Assembly: GCF_950023065.1 (NCBI RefSeq)
Contig: NC_088677.1
Coordinates: forward strand, 37,407,230-37,471,229
Reading direction: 5' to 3'
Source: Planococcus citri
Lineage: Eukaryota; Arthropoda; Insecta; Hemiptera; Pseudococcidae
Length of the DNA: 64,000 bases
This document shows positions 53,194 to 62,634 of this stretch, one piece after another; position 1 is the stretch's first letter, and every line of letters starts with the position of its first letter. The notes under the pieces are model-generated. The model was not told the origin of the DNA, ran no database searches, and saw only the letters and a program-made list of their open reading frames with translations. Position numbers and translations under genes: made by a program.

Positions 53194-55168
53194 CTGTAAT
53201 GAGAGCGCAAAAATTTAAACCTGCATAATACATACTTGTGAATTTTCAAGGGAATAAAAAAAATTATTGAAAAATATCTACCTGCGTGTTGTTTCTTTTT
53301 ACGACGTACAGCTGCGTTTATCAGATTTAGCATATCGTCTTGACTACATCCGTTTCTTAATGCATCTCTGAAAAATAACATTTAGGCACATAAATTCTTT
53401 CATTCTTGAATGAATCGATGTAACAACTACATAATTACACATTATCGAATGCAAACCTCAGCGACACTTCAGCACTACCAAGCAAACAGACTTTCAGGCT
53501 CCCATCAGCTAGTAATCGCAGTCTATTGCAAGATCCACAAAAATTATCAGTAATGGAGGAAATGAATCCAACTTCTCCAGTAAAACCAGGAACTTTGTGC
53601 ATCTACAAAAATTGAAGAAATATCGTTACGAAAAAAAATACGTACCTTTCATAAAATAAAAATTACAAGAAAGTAGGTACATTCACTTCATCAGTTCAGA
53701 ATTCCCAGTTTTTACGGTCAAATGATGATTTCAAAAGTAGAAGCATTGAAGAATATACAATGTCATATTACTTTGAAAATATCAACTTTCGAAGAAAAAT
53801 AATTTTTTCCCAGTTTTTACGGTCAAATGGTGATTTTAAAAGTAGAAACATTGAAGAATATACAATGTCATATTACTTTGAAAATATTAACCTTCGAAGA
53901 AAAATGATTTCAAGTGCGAAAAGCGATGGAAACCATCTGATTAACGTATCAATATAGTTCATTCGATAATATAGGTACATACAAATCACACGTCACATAC
54001 TCAATAGTTCATCTGCATACATACGTAGTTACATACCTTGGACGTTTCATTAAAACCGACTTCTTGAATACTTTGAAAAGTTGGATATTTACTTCGCACT
54101 TTTGCCAGCAATTCTGAAAACGTTACTAAACGTTTGGTATTCCAGTTATTGCCTCCAAAAGGCATGAATTCGATGAAACGAACGTGAAGGTTCTTATTTT
54201 TCGTCAATTCAACAAAATCCAACACCTCATCATCGTTGAAGTCTTTCAATACAACACAATTGACCTACAAATCAGAAAATACCGATTACATACTGATGTT
54301 TCCTAAAAAGTACGTATCCGTAGACCAGAGTATTTCACTTTGACTGGATTGAATCCTAATTGAAGCGCATAATCTATTCCATCAATGACTCTTGACCACC
54401 CTTTACGTCGAGTAATCCGTTCAAATTTCTCCGAATCCAGTGTATCAAGACTAACATTTAAAGCGTTTAATCCAGCTTTTTGTAAATCAGCCAACTGCTT
54501 CGTTAATGTAAGGCCATTTGTAGTCATACCGATGATTTTCAAAGTACGGAACTGACGCAGACGATCTGGAATACACATTGAAACGAAAATTTCAGAACGA
54601 CATCAATATCTAAACTTGTATTGAATGTAAAACACGCATCTAACTAAAACAAACAAAAATATAAAAATTATTCACCAACGATATGAACGAGATCTTTATG
54701 GACTGTCGGTTCTCCACCGGTGAGTCGGATTTTACTCACACCTTGACGCACAAATAATTCAACTATTTGTAACATTTCTTCGGTAGTGAGAAGGTTTTTC
54801 TTGGCTGTCAAATTAACGCCACTTTCAGGCATGCAGTACGAACCTACGCATATTTTTGTAAAATTATATTACAGAAAGACATTAAAACAACGAGCAGTAA
54901 ATTAGAAAGCGGTAGCAGGACGTACAACGTAAATTACATCGTTCTGTTAATGAAATTCTCAAATATGAATGAAATCTACCGAAAGTATCCTCCAAGATTT
55001 TCTTCTGCTTCACGTCAATGACATTATGGACCTGATAACAAACATACAACAGGAACACTAGTTATTAAAGAAAATAAGAACCATGAGACTAGGCATAGCA
55101 AACTTATCAATTACACTAGTAAAATTTCTCTTGCTGACGAGAGACGAATAAAATTTTGTTTTATTCAT
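53138..55168 (-). CDS. MOCS1: MOCS1A: GTP 3',8-cyclase (MoaA domain), spliced, double-glycine isoform
   Basis: Radical-SAM enzyme that turns GTP into 3',8-cyclo-H2-GTP, the first step of molybdenum cofactor synthesis, in mitochondria. Exons read on the minus strand: 55168-55115, 55031-54926, 54843-54676, 54565-54339, 54264-54037, 53602-53457, 53367-53282, then cassette exon 53193-53136 with stop at 53138. All introns are GT-AG and all codon phases join, giving 356 residues. The N-terminus MNKTKFYSSLVSKRNFTS is basic and Ser-rich, like a mitochondrial presequence, and is the first in-frame ATG. The SAM [4Fe-4S] motif CNLRCSYC spans the exon 2/3 junction. Other marks are RLTGGEP, the second cluster CGSC...C with 13 residues before the third Cys, and the C-terminal NRPMILIGG. 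The exon 1 boundary is the least certain. Confidence 0.93.
53704..53910. repeat. 105-bp tandem duplication inside a MOCS1 intron
   Basis: Two head-to-tail copies with a 105-bp period (53704-53808 and 53809 to about 53910) begin CCCAGTTTTTACGGTCAAAT and differ at only a handful of positions. They lie in the 434-bp intron between the fifth and sixth coding exons. The period is a multiple of three, which explains a short open frame on the plus strand. No coding role is inferred. Confidence 0.85.
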
Positions 55169-55357
55169 TACAAGTTTCGAAGGAAAATACTCAACACTTG
55201 AAGCACAACAGAATAATTCTTCAATACGGACGAATTTTGGGAAATGCAATTATGCAAATTGCAATACGACTAAAAGAACAGCTACGGCACACTTTAATAA
55301 ATTACGCGTATCATATGTTACTACAATACTACTTACTACTCACAGATAAGGTTCATA
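55169..55357 (-). promoter_or_regulatory. Presumed 5'UTR and proximal upstream region of MOCS1
   Basis: The MOCS1 frame stays open upstream of the first ATG for about 27 codons but contains no further ATG (the nearest alternative is a TTG at 55249), so this is taken as untranslated leader. No TATA box or clear upstream exon was recognised. The MITE begins at its far end. Confidence 0.35.
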
Positions 55358-55567
55358 CAGGGTGGACAGAAATATCGGGTACCCCTAAAAAAGTTTTCTG
55401 CTAAATACTTCGGTTGGTCACAGTGAATGATAATAATGGTAGCACATGATTGGTTGTTAGACTGGAGAGATAACATTTCACCAATCATATGCATCTATTT
55501 CACGTTGCCAACCTATATTTTTAATGAAAAACTTTCTTGGGGGTACCCGATATTTCTGTCCACCCTG
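55358..55567. mobile_element. MITE with 28-bp terminal inverted repeats and TA target site
   Basis: The left end begins CAGGGTGGACAGAAATATCG and runs to GGGTACCCC at 55385; the right end 55540-55567 is its perfect reverse complement. TA dinucleotides flank both sides (55356-55357 and 55568-55569), the usual Tc1/mariner duplication. The 210-bp body has no coding capacity. It sits about 190 bp upstream of the MOCS1 start codon and could be in its leader or promoter. The perfect ends suggest it is fairly young. Confidence 0.88.
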
Positions 55568-55908
55568 TACATATGCCGATTAGCTCAGCGTTGAAGTTGA
55601 AGTTTGAACCGCGAACTCGTGGCAAAATGCAAAATTTACTGAAGACACAGCGCGATCCATTCCTAAACTACTTTTTGCCGTTACGGCGTTATTAAAATTA
55701 AATTTAGCAAATTTCATGTTGAATTGAAGTCACTCACCACTTCACCAGTCAACCAGACCAGTCACCATCACCATTGGGGAACCCGATGCGCGAAAAAATG
55801 CGCGCCTGCGCGGTAGCTGCTACATGAGCGAATTGGCGCTGATTAGTGATTAGTGATTTTTAAATTTCGCGTATAGACAGTGTAGAGGAAGACGAAAATC
55901 TAGCACTT
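55568..55908. promoter_or_regulatory. GC-richer region with E2F/NRF-1-like words, candidate MOCS1 promoter
   Basis: Between the MITE and the foldback element the base composition rises, with a GCGC cluster at 55787-55812 (GCGCGAAAAAATGCGCGCC then TGCGCGG). GCGCGAAA matches the E2F core, and the following GCGCC/TGCGC pair resembles an NRF-1 site. Broad CG-containing promoters of this kind suit housekeeping genes such as MOCS1. No start site can be assigned, and the intervening MITE means the true promoter may be closer to the gene. Confidence 0.25.
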
Positions 55909-56820
55909 TTAGGGCTCTATATAAACCAGGTGAGCGCATCCACCATTTTGTTCCCTGAAGTGATAACGAACCAGTAATTATGCATACAATTTCTTATGTA
56001 AAAAATGCAATTTTTTAAATTGTTCGCGAGTTTGGGTGAACTGTTATGCAGTCTTAAATTAAAGACAATAAAATTCCCTATCGATTGATGTTAAATTTTG
56101 ATCATTTCGCGTAAAAATAACGATTTTATGAATATTTCTATTTTACTGATTTTTGCATACTACGTACGTCATCTTTAAAGTAAAAATACTCGAAATTTTC
56201 AGTGGACACATAGGTATTTTATTACAGTAAAATGTTCGTTATTTTATCCTCTTTAAAATGAGCTATTACCGAAAGCTCTACATGCAACCGTTCAAAAGTT
56301 TTCGAAGTTGAAAGTTGCGAAAATCAGCTGCGGGCAGTAAGTATTTGACTTTGAACAAATTTTACTCAAAATTTTCAACGGACACATGGATATTTTAATA
56401 CAGCAAAATGTTCGTAATTTTATCGTCTTTAAAATGAGCTTATAACGAAAGTTCTACCTCTCATCGTTCAAAAGATCTTGAAGATCAAAGTTGCGGAAAG
56501 TAAAATACTGATCAAAACTAAGTGACTGATAACAGTGATAACACAATTTGACCACGTCTTTCCGCAACTTTGAACTTCAAAAACTTTTGAACGTATGAAG
56601 GTAGAGCTTTCGGTAAACAACCATTTTAAAAAGGATACAATTACGAACATTTTGATGTATTAAAATACCTACGTGTCCACTAAAAATTTCGAGTAATATT
56701 AGTTCAAAGTTCAGTACTTACCATCCGCAGCTTGTTTTCCCAACTTTCAACTTCGAAAACTTTTGAACGGTTGCATGTAGAGCTTTCGGTAATAGCTCAT
56801 TTTAAAGAGGATAAAATAAC

Positions 56821-57045
56821 TGTTGGCGTTGGCAGTACTGGGAGTAATCTCAGCTTCGATGCGATACTTACCTGGCTGTTCTTCTTATCCGGGTGCTCTC
56901 CTGTTTACTACCTCGTTGATTTAGTTTATAGACGCGACTTCGATGATATTCTTGATTGATGATATTTTTATACTTTTATAACGAATATATTTCCGTTTAT
57001 TTCTCGATGTGTTTATTATTATTCGAATATACGATTAGTCCTACA
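56821..57045 (+). repeat. 5' LTR of the copia element
   Basis: 225 bp starting TGTTGGCG and ending CCTACA (TG...CA ends). It is identical to 62081-62305. An AT-rich TATACTTTTATAACG stretch in its second half could supply the promoter TATA element. Confidence 0.96.
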
Positions 57046-57060
57046 TGGTAGACAGAAGCG
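57046..57060 (+). other. Putative primer-binding site of the copia element
   Basis: TGGTAGACAGAAGCG starts at the first base after the 5' LTR. The leading TGGTAG is complementary to a tRNA 3' end of the CTACCA type (as in initiator Met), and the following CAGA could pair with the acceptor stem if one base is bulged. The priming tRNA is therefore suggested, not established. Confidence 0.5.
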
Positions 57061-57135
57061 TAGGTTTCGATTCGTTGCTTGTTTTTTAACATTTCGGTAG
57101 TGATTGTGTACTTGTGTAAACTTCATTCGGACAAG

Positions 57136-60100
57136 ATGGAGGCTATAATAAATCCTATAGTGGATCGTATCAAAGCTGAGCTGGAAAGTTTTATGCGATC
57201 GACAATCAGTGTTCCTGTGAGCAGCTCAGTAAGTAATCAGATTTCTAATCCGATTTCGAATGCGAATCCGATTTCGTTAGTGGGCAATTTGCCAAACTAC
57301 TTTTTCATGCCGCCACCACCACCACCTCCGGTGACATCTGCTGTTCCGGTGACTTCGGCAGTTCCGATATCAGTATCAATTACATCCAGCGCATCTGATA
57401 TGCCGCGACTTACGGTGACAACGTTTAGTAAACCTGCTGGTCGTTATGTGACAGCTCATAAATTGGTGAATTTACATACCACTGCTGCAAATGTGGTTTC
57501 GAGTAGCACCACATCCGCATCTTTAAGGCAACCTATCATGTCAACGGGTGCCTCCGCAGTACCGATGCCACCACCGGTGGGAAATATTGGATGTGCTCCG
57601 CTAACCTTCAATTCTATGTTCCCGAATATCGATTATAAGCTGACGGAGAAAAGTAGCTACCGAAATTGGCGGCAGATGCTGTTTGACGAATTAAGAGTAC
57701 GCAGACTTAATGATATTGTGGATGCTTCAGTTCCGCGACCGAATACAAGATTCGATGACTCCATTCGGAAAGCGACTACTCGTTTACTCATAGTAGGTCG
57801 CCTTGACGAACACCACCAGCGTTTAGTCGAAAACATCAGGGAACCGGCCGAAATCATAAAATGGTTGGATAATGAGAAACTGCCAATATCGGAGAACTTA
57901 CGAGAAGCTCTCTTTCAGAAAATCACGAACTTACGTTTTGAACCGTTTATTGACGAGCCGTCGAAGTTTACCAGGCAATTGGAGGATTTATTCGAACGAA
58001 GTAAAGAAGCAGGCATGGTGTGGACGGACGATTTCAAAAAGAGTATGCTGTTACATAAAATAAAGAAGGCGCGCAGCGACATATCGATGTCCAACCGAAC
58101 GAGTAAAACCAACTACCAGATGATCAAAAAATGGCTATGTGACGAAGAGGCGACTGAGAAGGAGCTCAAGGCAGTAACCTCAACGGCGGCTTCAACAGGG
58201 GTTCATTTTGCCTCTGCCAATTCTTCGAACTCGAATGGAAGAGGAAGAAATTTACGAAACAATCGACGTGGCGATAGACGTGAACAAAACAACGATCGAC
58301 GTGGGGAGCGACGTGAACAATACGATGATCGAGATCGACGTGGCGATAGACGTGAGCAATTCGACGATCGACGTGGCGAGAGACGTGAACGTGAAGACAA
58401 TCGACGTGGTTCCTATCAGCGCAATTACGACTCGAGAGATTCCTATCAGAACCGTAACTCATCCGAAGGCAACCATTATGGAAGGTGTCGAAAATGTAAC
58501 ATGAGAGGTCATGCGATGAAAGACTGCAAGACGAATGGGTCTTATTGCTACTGCTGCAGAAAAGTAACCGATCATATTGCGAAGAACTGCCCCGAGCGTA
58601 AATCCGATGAAAAGTCTGGTAAATCTGGGTCCGGTCAAGGGAAAGGCGATAGCGGTGGAAAATCTATGATGGTCCGAGGCGATAGAAATTTCGAATTAAA
58701 TTCGAAGTATTATTATCCTGACGACTGCCTTAACTCGGCGGGTAAGTGTTTCATGACAGCAGTACTGTCAGTCAATTTTATAATCGACTCTGGGGCAAGT
58801 TATCATTTGACAAATGAGCGGCGAATTCTCTCCAAGGTAAGAAAGTTGAGTAAACCAGCGGTAATAGATTGCGCTAAGAAAGGACAGGAGTCTGTTCTGA
58901 GTATAGAGGAGTTAGGTGAGTTTCATACTTACACTGTTTTAGGTAAGCCAATTACTTTTACAAATGTCTTATATTCTTCAGAAGTTTCTGAAAATCTGCT
59001 GAGTTTACGGCAGCTGGTACAACAAGGTGCGACATTTGATGGAAGTTCGCTATATTTTTATATCAGAGATGGAAATTCTGGTGACATAATTATTAGAGCT
59101 CAGTTTCAATCTCCGTTCTGGGTCAGTGATCTGCATGTTCGTAATCCAAATGAAGTGGCTATGTTAGCTAATGCTGATGGAGGAGGTCCAAGTCCAACGC
59201 TTCCGACGATTCGTGAAAACTTGGGTCTTCTATGGCATACGAGATTGGCGCACGCTTCGCTAGGTTATCTTGAACTATATAAATCGAAGATGGCGATTTT
59301 GAAAAATGTAACTTTTGGTAAGGATATTATGGATTGTCAACCTTGTGCGTTAGCTAAGGTTCACAGGAACCCTTCGAAGAAGAAACGTCAGCGGAGTAAG
59401 ATAGCTTTACAACGAGTTCATTCTGACGTGATGGGCCCTATAACACCTCTATCATTCCCAGGTAAACGTAGGTATGTGATAACATTTATAGATGATTTCT
59501 CGAGGTTCGCAGTGGTATTTGTGATGTGTTATAAAAGTGATGCAGCTGACTGCTTTAGAAAGTACTTAGATGAGATGCGTAGAATGTTGGGAAAAGATGT
59601 TAAGGTACGGTACTTACGTACGGACGGAGGTACCGAATATTCAGGTGAGATGGGAAGGTTATTGAAACAGGAGAAGATTGAGATAGAGGTAGCTGAACCG
59701 GATACCCCAACTCATAATGGTGTTGCAGAAAGAATCAATCGGACTTTGCGCGAAAAGACAACAGCGATGCTGAGCGATTCGGGAATCCCAATGTCCTTGT
59801 GGGACCATGCTATATCTCAGGCTGTTTATATCTACAATCGAACTCCTCACAAATCGAACGGTTTTAAGACACCTTATGAAGTATTTTGTGGTGAAACTCC
59901 TGATTTATCGTTTATACGCCGGTTTGGTTGTCTGGCCATTCCGAAGAAAACTAGAGAGGATTATGAGAAATTTGATGAAAGAGGTATTAGAGGTGTAGTT
60001 TTGAACAATACTAGAAGTGGTTATCGAATTTTGTTACCTTCGAGGAAAATTATAGAACATAAAGATGTTGAGTTTATTGAAAATATTACGTATAGAGATT

Positions 60101-61968
60101 TATTGAAAAGTAAAGATGTTGTTTTCGATTTTAGTTCAGACGAAACTGAAACTGATATTAACTGGCACGACACGGTAGAACGAGAAACTACCAACGAAGA
60201 GGTAAGTGTAGAAGTACCCAGCAAGACTTCTGGTGAATTGAATGTTGTCCCAAGTACTAGTGGTCAAAACGATGACTCTGATGAATTTGACATTGAGAAC
60301 GTCGAAGAAACTGTGATTTTTGATGACTCGTCTAACGATACGTTTTTAGCTTTTGATCGTGTTACAGCATTACGTGCATGCTTACTCGAAGATGAAAAGG
60401 ATCCAATGACTTACGCTGAAGCTTTAGACCGTACTGATCGTGAGTATTGGATAAAAGCCATGGAAGATGAAATGGCGTCTTTAGAAAGAAATGATGCGTG
60501 GGATTTAGTTGTACCGCCCAAAGGGGTGAATATCTTAGATTCTAGATGGGTATTTTGTAGGAAAACTAACGAGAATGATTCTTCAATACGATATAAGGCA
60601 CGTTTGGTTATACGTGGATTCAAAGATAGAGAAGTGTACGATATAGGAGATGTGTACTCTCCGGTGGCTAGTAAACACACAGTTAGGGTAATTCTTGCGC
60701 TTGCAAATAAAGAAGGTTGGTCGATTATTCAATTAGATGTTATTACTGCCTTTCTTAATGGCAGATTGAAAACTACGGTATATATGCATCCGCCTGAAGG
60801 AATGGAAGTTGATGAAGGCCTGGTTTGTGCTTTAAAATGTGCTTTGTATGGGCTCAAGATTAGTCCGTTAACTTGGTTTCGTAGGTTCGATGAAGCAGCC
60901 AAGAAAATGCAGTTTACCAATCATCCAAATGAGCCATGCGTGTATATCTGGCGAAGGAAACATTTGGTGGTAATTTTAGTACTTTATGTAGACGATTTCC
61001 TAATCACAGGTAATTGTAAAGATAAGATTGTTGAGACGATTAGACGTTTAAAAGAGGAATTTCAAGTAAAAGAGTTAGGTTCTCCTAAAAAGTTTCTTGG
61101 TTTGGAAATTGCTAGATCGGAAGAATATCAAACGTTGACTTTGACTCAAACTAGTTTTATTAATTGTGTGTTGAAACGCTTTAACGCGTTGAATTTGCCA
61201 GCTGTTCATACTCCAGCTTTAACTCGAAATTGTGAAAAGAAAAGTAAGTCAGAGAAGAAAACACCAGAATGGAATCCTGGTAAGCCTACGCCTGGCAAGT
61301 CTTTGTTTAGGGAAATTACTGGCTCGTTATTACATCTAGCCAACGGTACTAGACCAGATATTATGTTCGCTACGAATGTGCTATGTCAACATCAAAGTAA
61401 TCCTCAGCCCGAAGACTGGGAACGTGCTCAGAGAATTCTTCAGTATCTGAAAGGAACGGCAGAGCTAGGGCTAACTTATAGAGGGGTGATTAAGAAAGAA
61501 GGTGTATTTGTAGATGCGTACACCGATGCGTCGTTAGGGACTGGAGAAGAAGGTTGCTCTATTACAGGCTATTTTGTGCGAGCGTACGGTGATCCGGTTG
61601 TTTGGCGTACGAGAAAACAGTCGGTACCAGCGGGTTCCTCAGCTGAAGCGGAATATTTCGCTCTATCCATGTGTTCGAAGGATGCTGTCATTACGGTAGA
61701 TTTATTAGAACGTTTAACGAAGAATAGACATGGACCAGCTCTCATTCATAGTGATTGTCAGCCTGCTCTCGCTATCGCTAAAACAACTGGAGCTCCCAAG
61801 CTCAGGCATATAGCTAAACTCAATTATCACATAGTTAGAGATTTTGTCAAGGGTAACAAGATTATTTTGAGATTCGTTAAGTCGGAAGATCAGCCGGCTG
61901 ATGCCCTCACGAAAGCTCTTGCCTCAGGTCGATTTCAAGAACATTGCAGCTGTCTGCTCAATATGTAA
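57136..61968 (+). CDS. Copia gag-pol polyprotein (1610 aa)
   Basis: One frame encodes all retrotransposon proteins. The ATG at 57136 (ACAAGATGG) is chosen; the frame extends 19 codons upstream only through a TTG. Gag: Pro-rich segment (FMPPPPPPPVTS), capsid-like region, Arg-rich RRGDRREQ repeats at about 377-431, zinc knuckle CRKCNMRGHAMKDC from residue 451, and a second CX2CX5HX4C knuckle. Protease: DSG with Asp 551. Integrase: His-His-Cys-Cys site beginning WHTRLAH near 701; catalytic Asp 764, Asp 830 and Glu 865. Reverse transcriptase: QLDVITAFLNG with Asp 1201, and YVDD at 1284-1287. RNase H: YTDAS with Asp 1464, then SSAEAEY and HSDCQ. All catalytic residues looked for are present and no stop or frameshift interrupts the frame. 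Other frames here are shadows. Confidence 0.96.
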   Translation: MEAIINPIVDRIKAELESFMRSTISVPVSSSVSNQISNPISNANPISLVGNLPNYFFMPPPPPPPVTSAVPVTSAVPISVSITSSASDMPRLTVTTFSKPAGRYVTAHKLVNLHTTAANVVSSSTTSASLRQPIMSTGASAVPMPPPVGNIGCAPLTFNSMFPNIDYKLTEKSSYRNWRQMLFDELRVRRLNDIVDASVPRPNTRFDDSIRKATTRLLIVGRLDEHHQRLVENIREPAEIIKWLDNEKLPISENLREALFQKITNLRFEPFIDEPSKFTRQLEDLFERSKEAGMVWTDDFKKSMLLHKIKKARSDISMSNRTSKTNYQMIKKWLCDEEATEKELKAVTSTAASTGVHFASANSSNSNGRGRNLRNNRRGDRREQNNDRRGERREQYDDRDRRGDRREQFDDRRGERREREDNRRGSYQRNYDSRDSYQNRNSSEGNHYGRCRKCNMRGHAMKDCKTNGSYCYCCRKVTDHIAKNCPERKSDEKSGKSGSGQGKGDSGGKSMMVRGDRNFELNSKYYYPDDCLNSAGKCFMTAVLSVNFIIDSGASYHLTNERRILSKVRKLSKPAVIDCAKKGQESVLSIEELGEFHTYTVLGKPITFTNVLYSSEVSENLLSLRQLVQQGATFDGSSLYFYIRDGNSGDIIIRAQFQSPFWVSDLHVRNPNEVAMLANADGGGPSPTLPTIRENLGLLWHTRLAHASLGYLELYKSKMAILKNVTFGKDIMDCQPCALAKVHRNPSKKKRQRSKIALQRVHSDVMGPITPLSFPGKRRYVITFIDDFSRFAVVFVMCYKSDAADCFRKYLDEMRRMLGKDVKVRYLRTDGGTEYSGEMGRLLKQEKIEIEVAEPDTPTHNGVAERINRTLREKTTAMLSDSGIPMSLWDHAISQAVYIYNRTPHKSNGFKTPYEVFCGETPDLSFIRRFGCLAIPKKTREDYEKFDERGIRGVVLNNTRSGYRILLPSRKIIEHKDVEFIENITYRDLLKSKDVVFDFSSDETETDINWHDTVERETTNEEVSVEVPSKTSGELNVVPSTSGQNDDSDEFDIENVEETVIFDDSSNDTFLAFDRVTALRACLLEDEKDPMTYAEALDRTDREYWIKAMEDEMASLERNDAWDLVVPPKGVNILDSRWVFCRKTNENDSSIRYKARLVIRGFKDREVYDIGDVYSPVASKHTVRVILALANKEGWSIIQLDVITAFLNGRLKTTVYMHPPEGMEVDEGLVCALKCALYGLKISPLTWFRRFDEAAKKMQFTNHPNEPCVYIWRRKHLVVILVLYVDDFLITGNCKDKIVETIRRLKEEFQVKELGSPKKFLGLEIARSEEYQTLTLTQTSFINCVLKRFNALNLPAVHTPALTRNCEKKSKSEKKTPEWNPGKPTPGKSLFREITGSLLHLANGTRPDIMFATNVLCQHQSNPQPEDWERAQRILQYLKGTAELGLTYRGVIKKEGVFVDAYTDASLGTGEEGCSITGYFVRAYGDPVVWRTRKQSVPAGSSAEAEYFALSMCSKDAVITVDLLERLTKNRHGPALIHSDCQPALAIAKTTGAPKLRHIAKLNYHIVRDFVKGNKIILRFVKSEDQPADALTKALASGRFQEHCSCLLNM

Positions 61969-62068
61969 CATAATTTTTGTATTTCAGGCCATTATTAATT
62001 CGAAGACGATAGTTCCATTAGTTCCTATGTTTACGATGTACGTTATTGATCTCCGCCTCTCCGCTAAG

Positions 62069-62080
62069 ATTAAAGGGGTG
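62069..62080 (+). other. Polypurine tract of the copia element
   Basis: The purine-rich ATTAAAGGGGTG ends immediately before the 3' LTR, where a plus-strand primer is expected. It is short and interrupted by pyrimidines, so the exact primer is uncertain. Confidence 0.6.
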
Positions 62081-62305
62081 TGTTGGCGTTGGCAGTACTG
62101 GGAGTAATCTCAGCTTCGATGCGATACTTACCTGGCTGTTCTTCTTATCCGGGTGCTCTCCTGTTTACTACCTCGTTGATTTAGTTTATAGACGCGACTT
62201 CGATGATATTCTTGATTGATGATATTTTTATACTTTTATAACGAATATATTTCCGTTTATTTCTCGATGTGTTTATTATTATTCGAATATACGATTAGTC
62301 CTACA
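62081..62305 (+). repeat. 3' LTR of the copia element
   Basis: 225 bp identical to the 5' LTR, followed at once by the second ATAAC target copy. It would supply the termination and polyadenylation signals for the element's RNA. Confidence 0.96.
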
Positions 62306-62634
62306 ATAACGAACATTTTTCTGTATTAAAATACCTATGCGTCCACTGAAAATTTCGAGTATTTTTAGTTTAAAGACGACGTACGTAGTACGCAGAAATC
62401 AGTAAAATTGAAGTATTCATAAAGTCGTTATTTTTTCATGAAATGATCAAAATTTAACATCGATCGATAGGAAATTTTATTGTCTTTAATTTGAGACTAC
62501 ACGTAAGTTCACCCGGACTCGCGAACTATCGAGAAAATTGCATTTTTTACGTGAGAAATTGTATCCATACTTACTAGTCCGTTATCACTCAGGGAACAAA
62601 ATGGCCGATGCGCTCACCCACTTTATATAGAGCC

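Larger units (their letters stand above)
56821..62305 (+). mobile_element. Intact Ty1/copia LTR retrotransposon
   Basis: The 5485-bp element is flanked by a 5-bp target duplication ATAAC (56816-56820 and 62306-62310). It has two 225-bp LTRs that read identical base for base, a putative primer-binding site directly after the 5' LTR, one uninterrupted gag-pol frame, and a purine tract before the 3' LTR. Domain order protease-integrase-RT-RNase H defines the copia order. Identical LTRs and an intact frame indicate a very recent insertion, possibly still competent. The insertion lies inside the right arm of the foldback element. Confidence 0.97.
55913..62634. mobile_element. Foldback (long inverted repeat) element, interrupted by the copia insertion
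   Basis: Left outer arm 55913-56345 is the inverted counterpart of 56720-56820 plus 62306-62634, about 430 bp per arm. The outer ends are GGCTCTATATAAA. TTAG occurs directly at both edges (55909-55912 and 62635-62638), a plausible 4-bp target duplication. A diverged copy of the inner part of each arm follows in tandem (offset about 176 bp; ACTCGAAATTTTCAGTGGAC at 56188 resembles ACTCAAAATTTTCAACGGAC at 56364), forming a second inverted pair around about 56500-56560. Without the copia element it would be about 1.24 kb. It has no protein-coding frame and is presumably mobilised in trans. Confidence 0.82.

Noticed and set aside
53760..53957. 65-codon plus-strand open frame inside a MOCS1 intron
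   Set aside because: It is produced by the 105-bp tandem duplication, whose length is a multiple of three.
55575..55624. tRNA-like stretch (GATTAGCTCAGCG followed by GTTTGAACC)
   Set aside because: Only about 50 nt, with no cloverleaf arms or acceptor pairing; the box resemblance is by chance.
58166..58504. His/Arg/Val-rich open frames of 65-98 codons on both strands
   Set aside because: They are shadows of the repetitive Arg-rich Gag coding segment.
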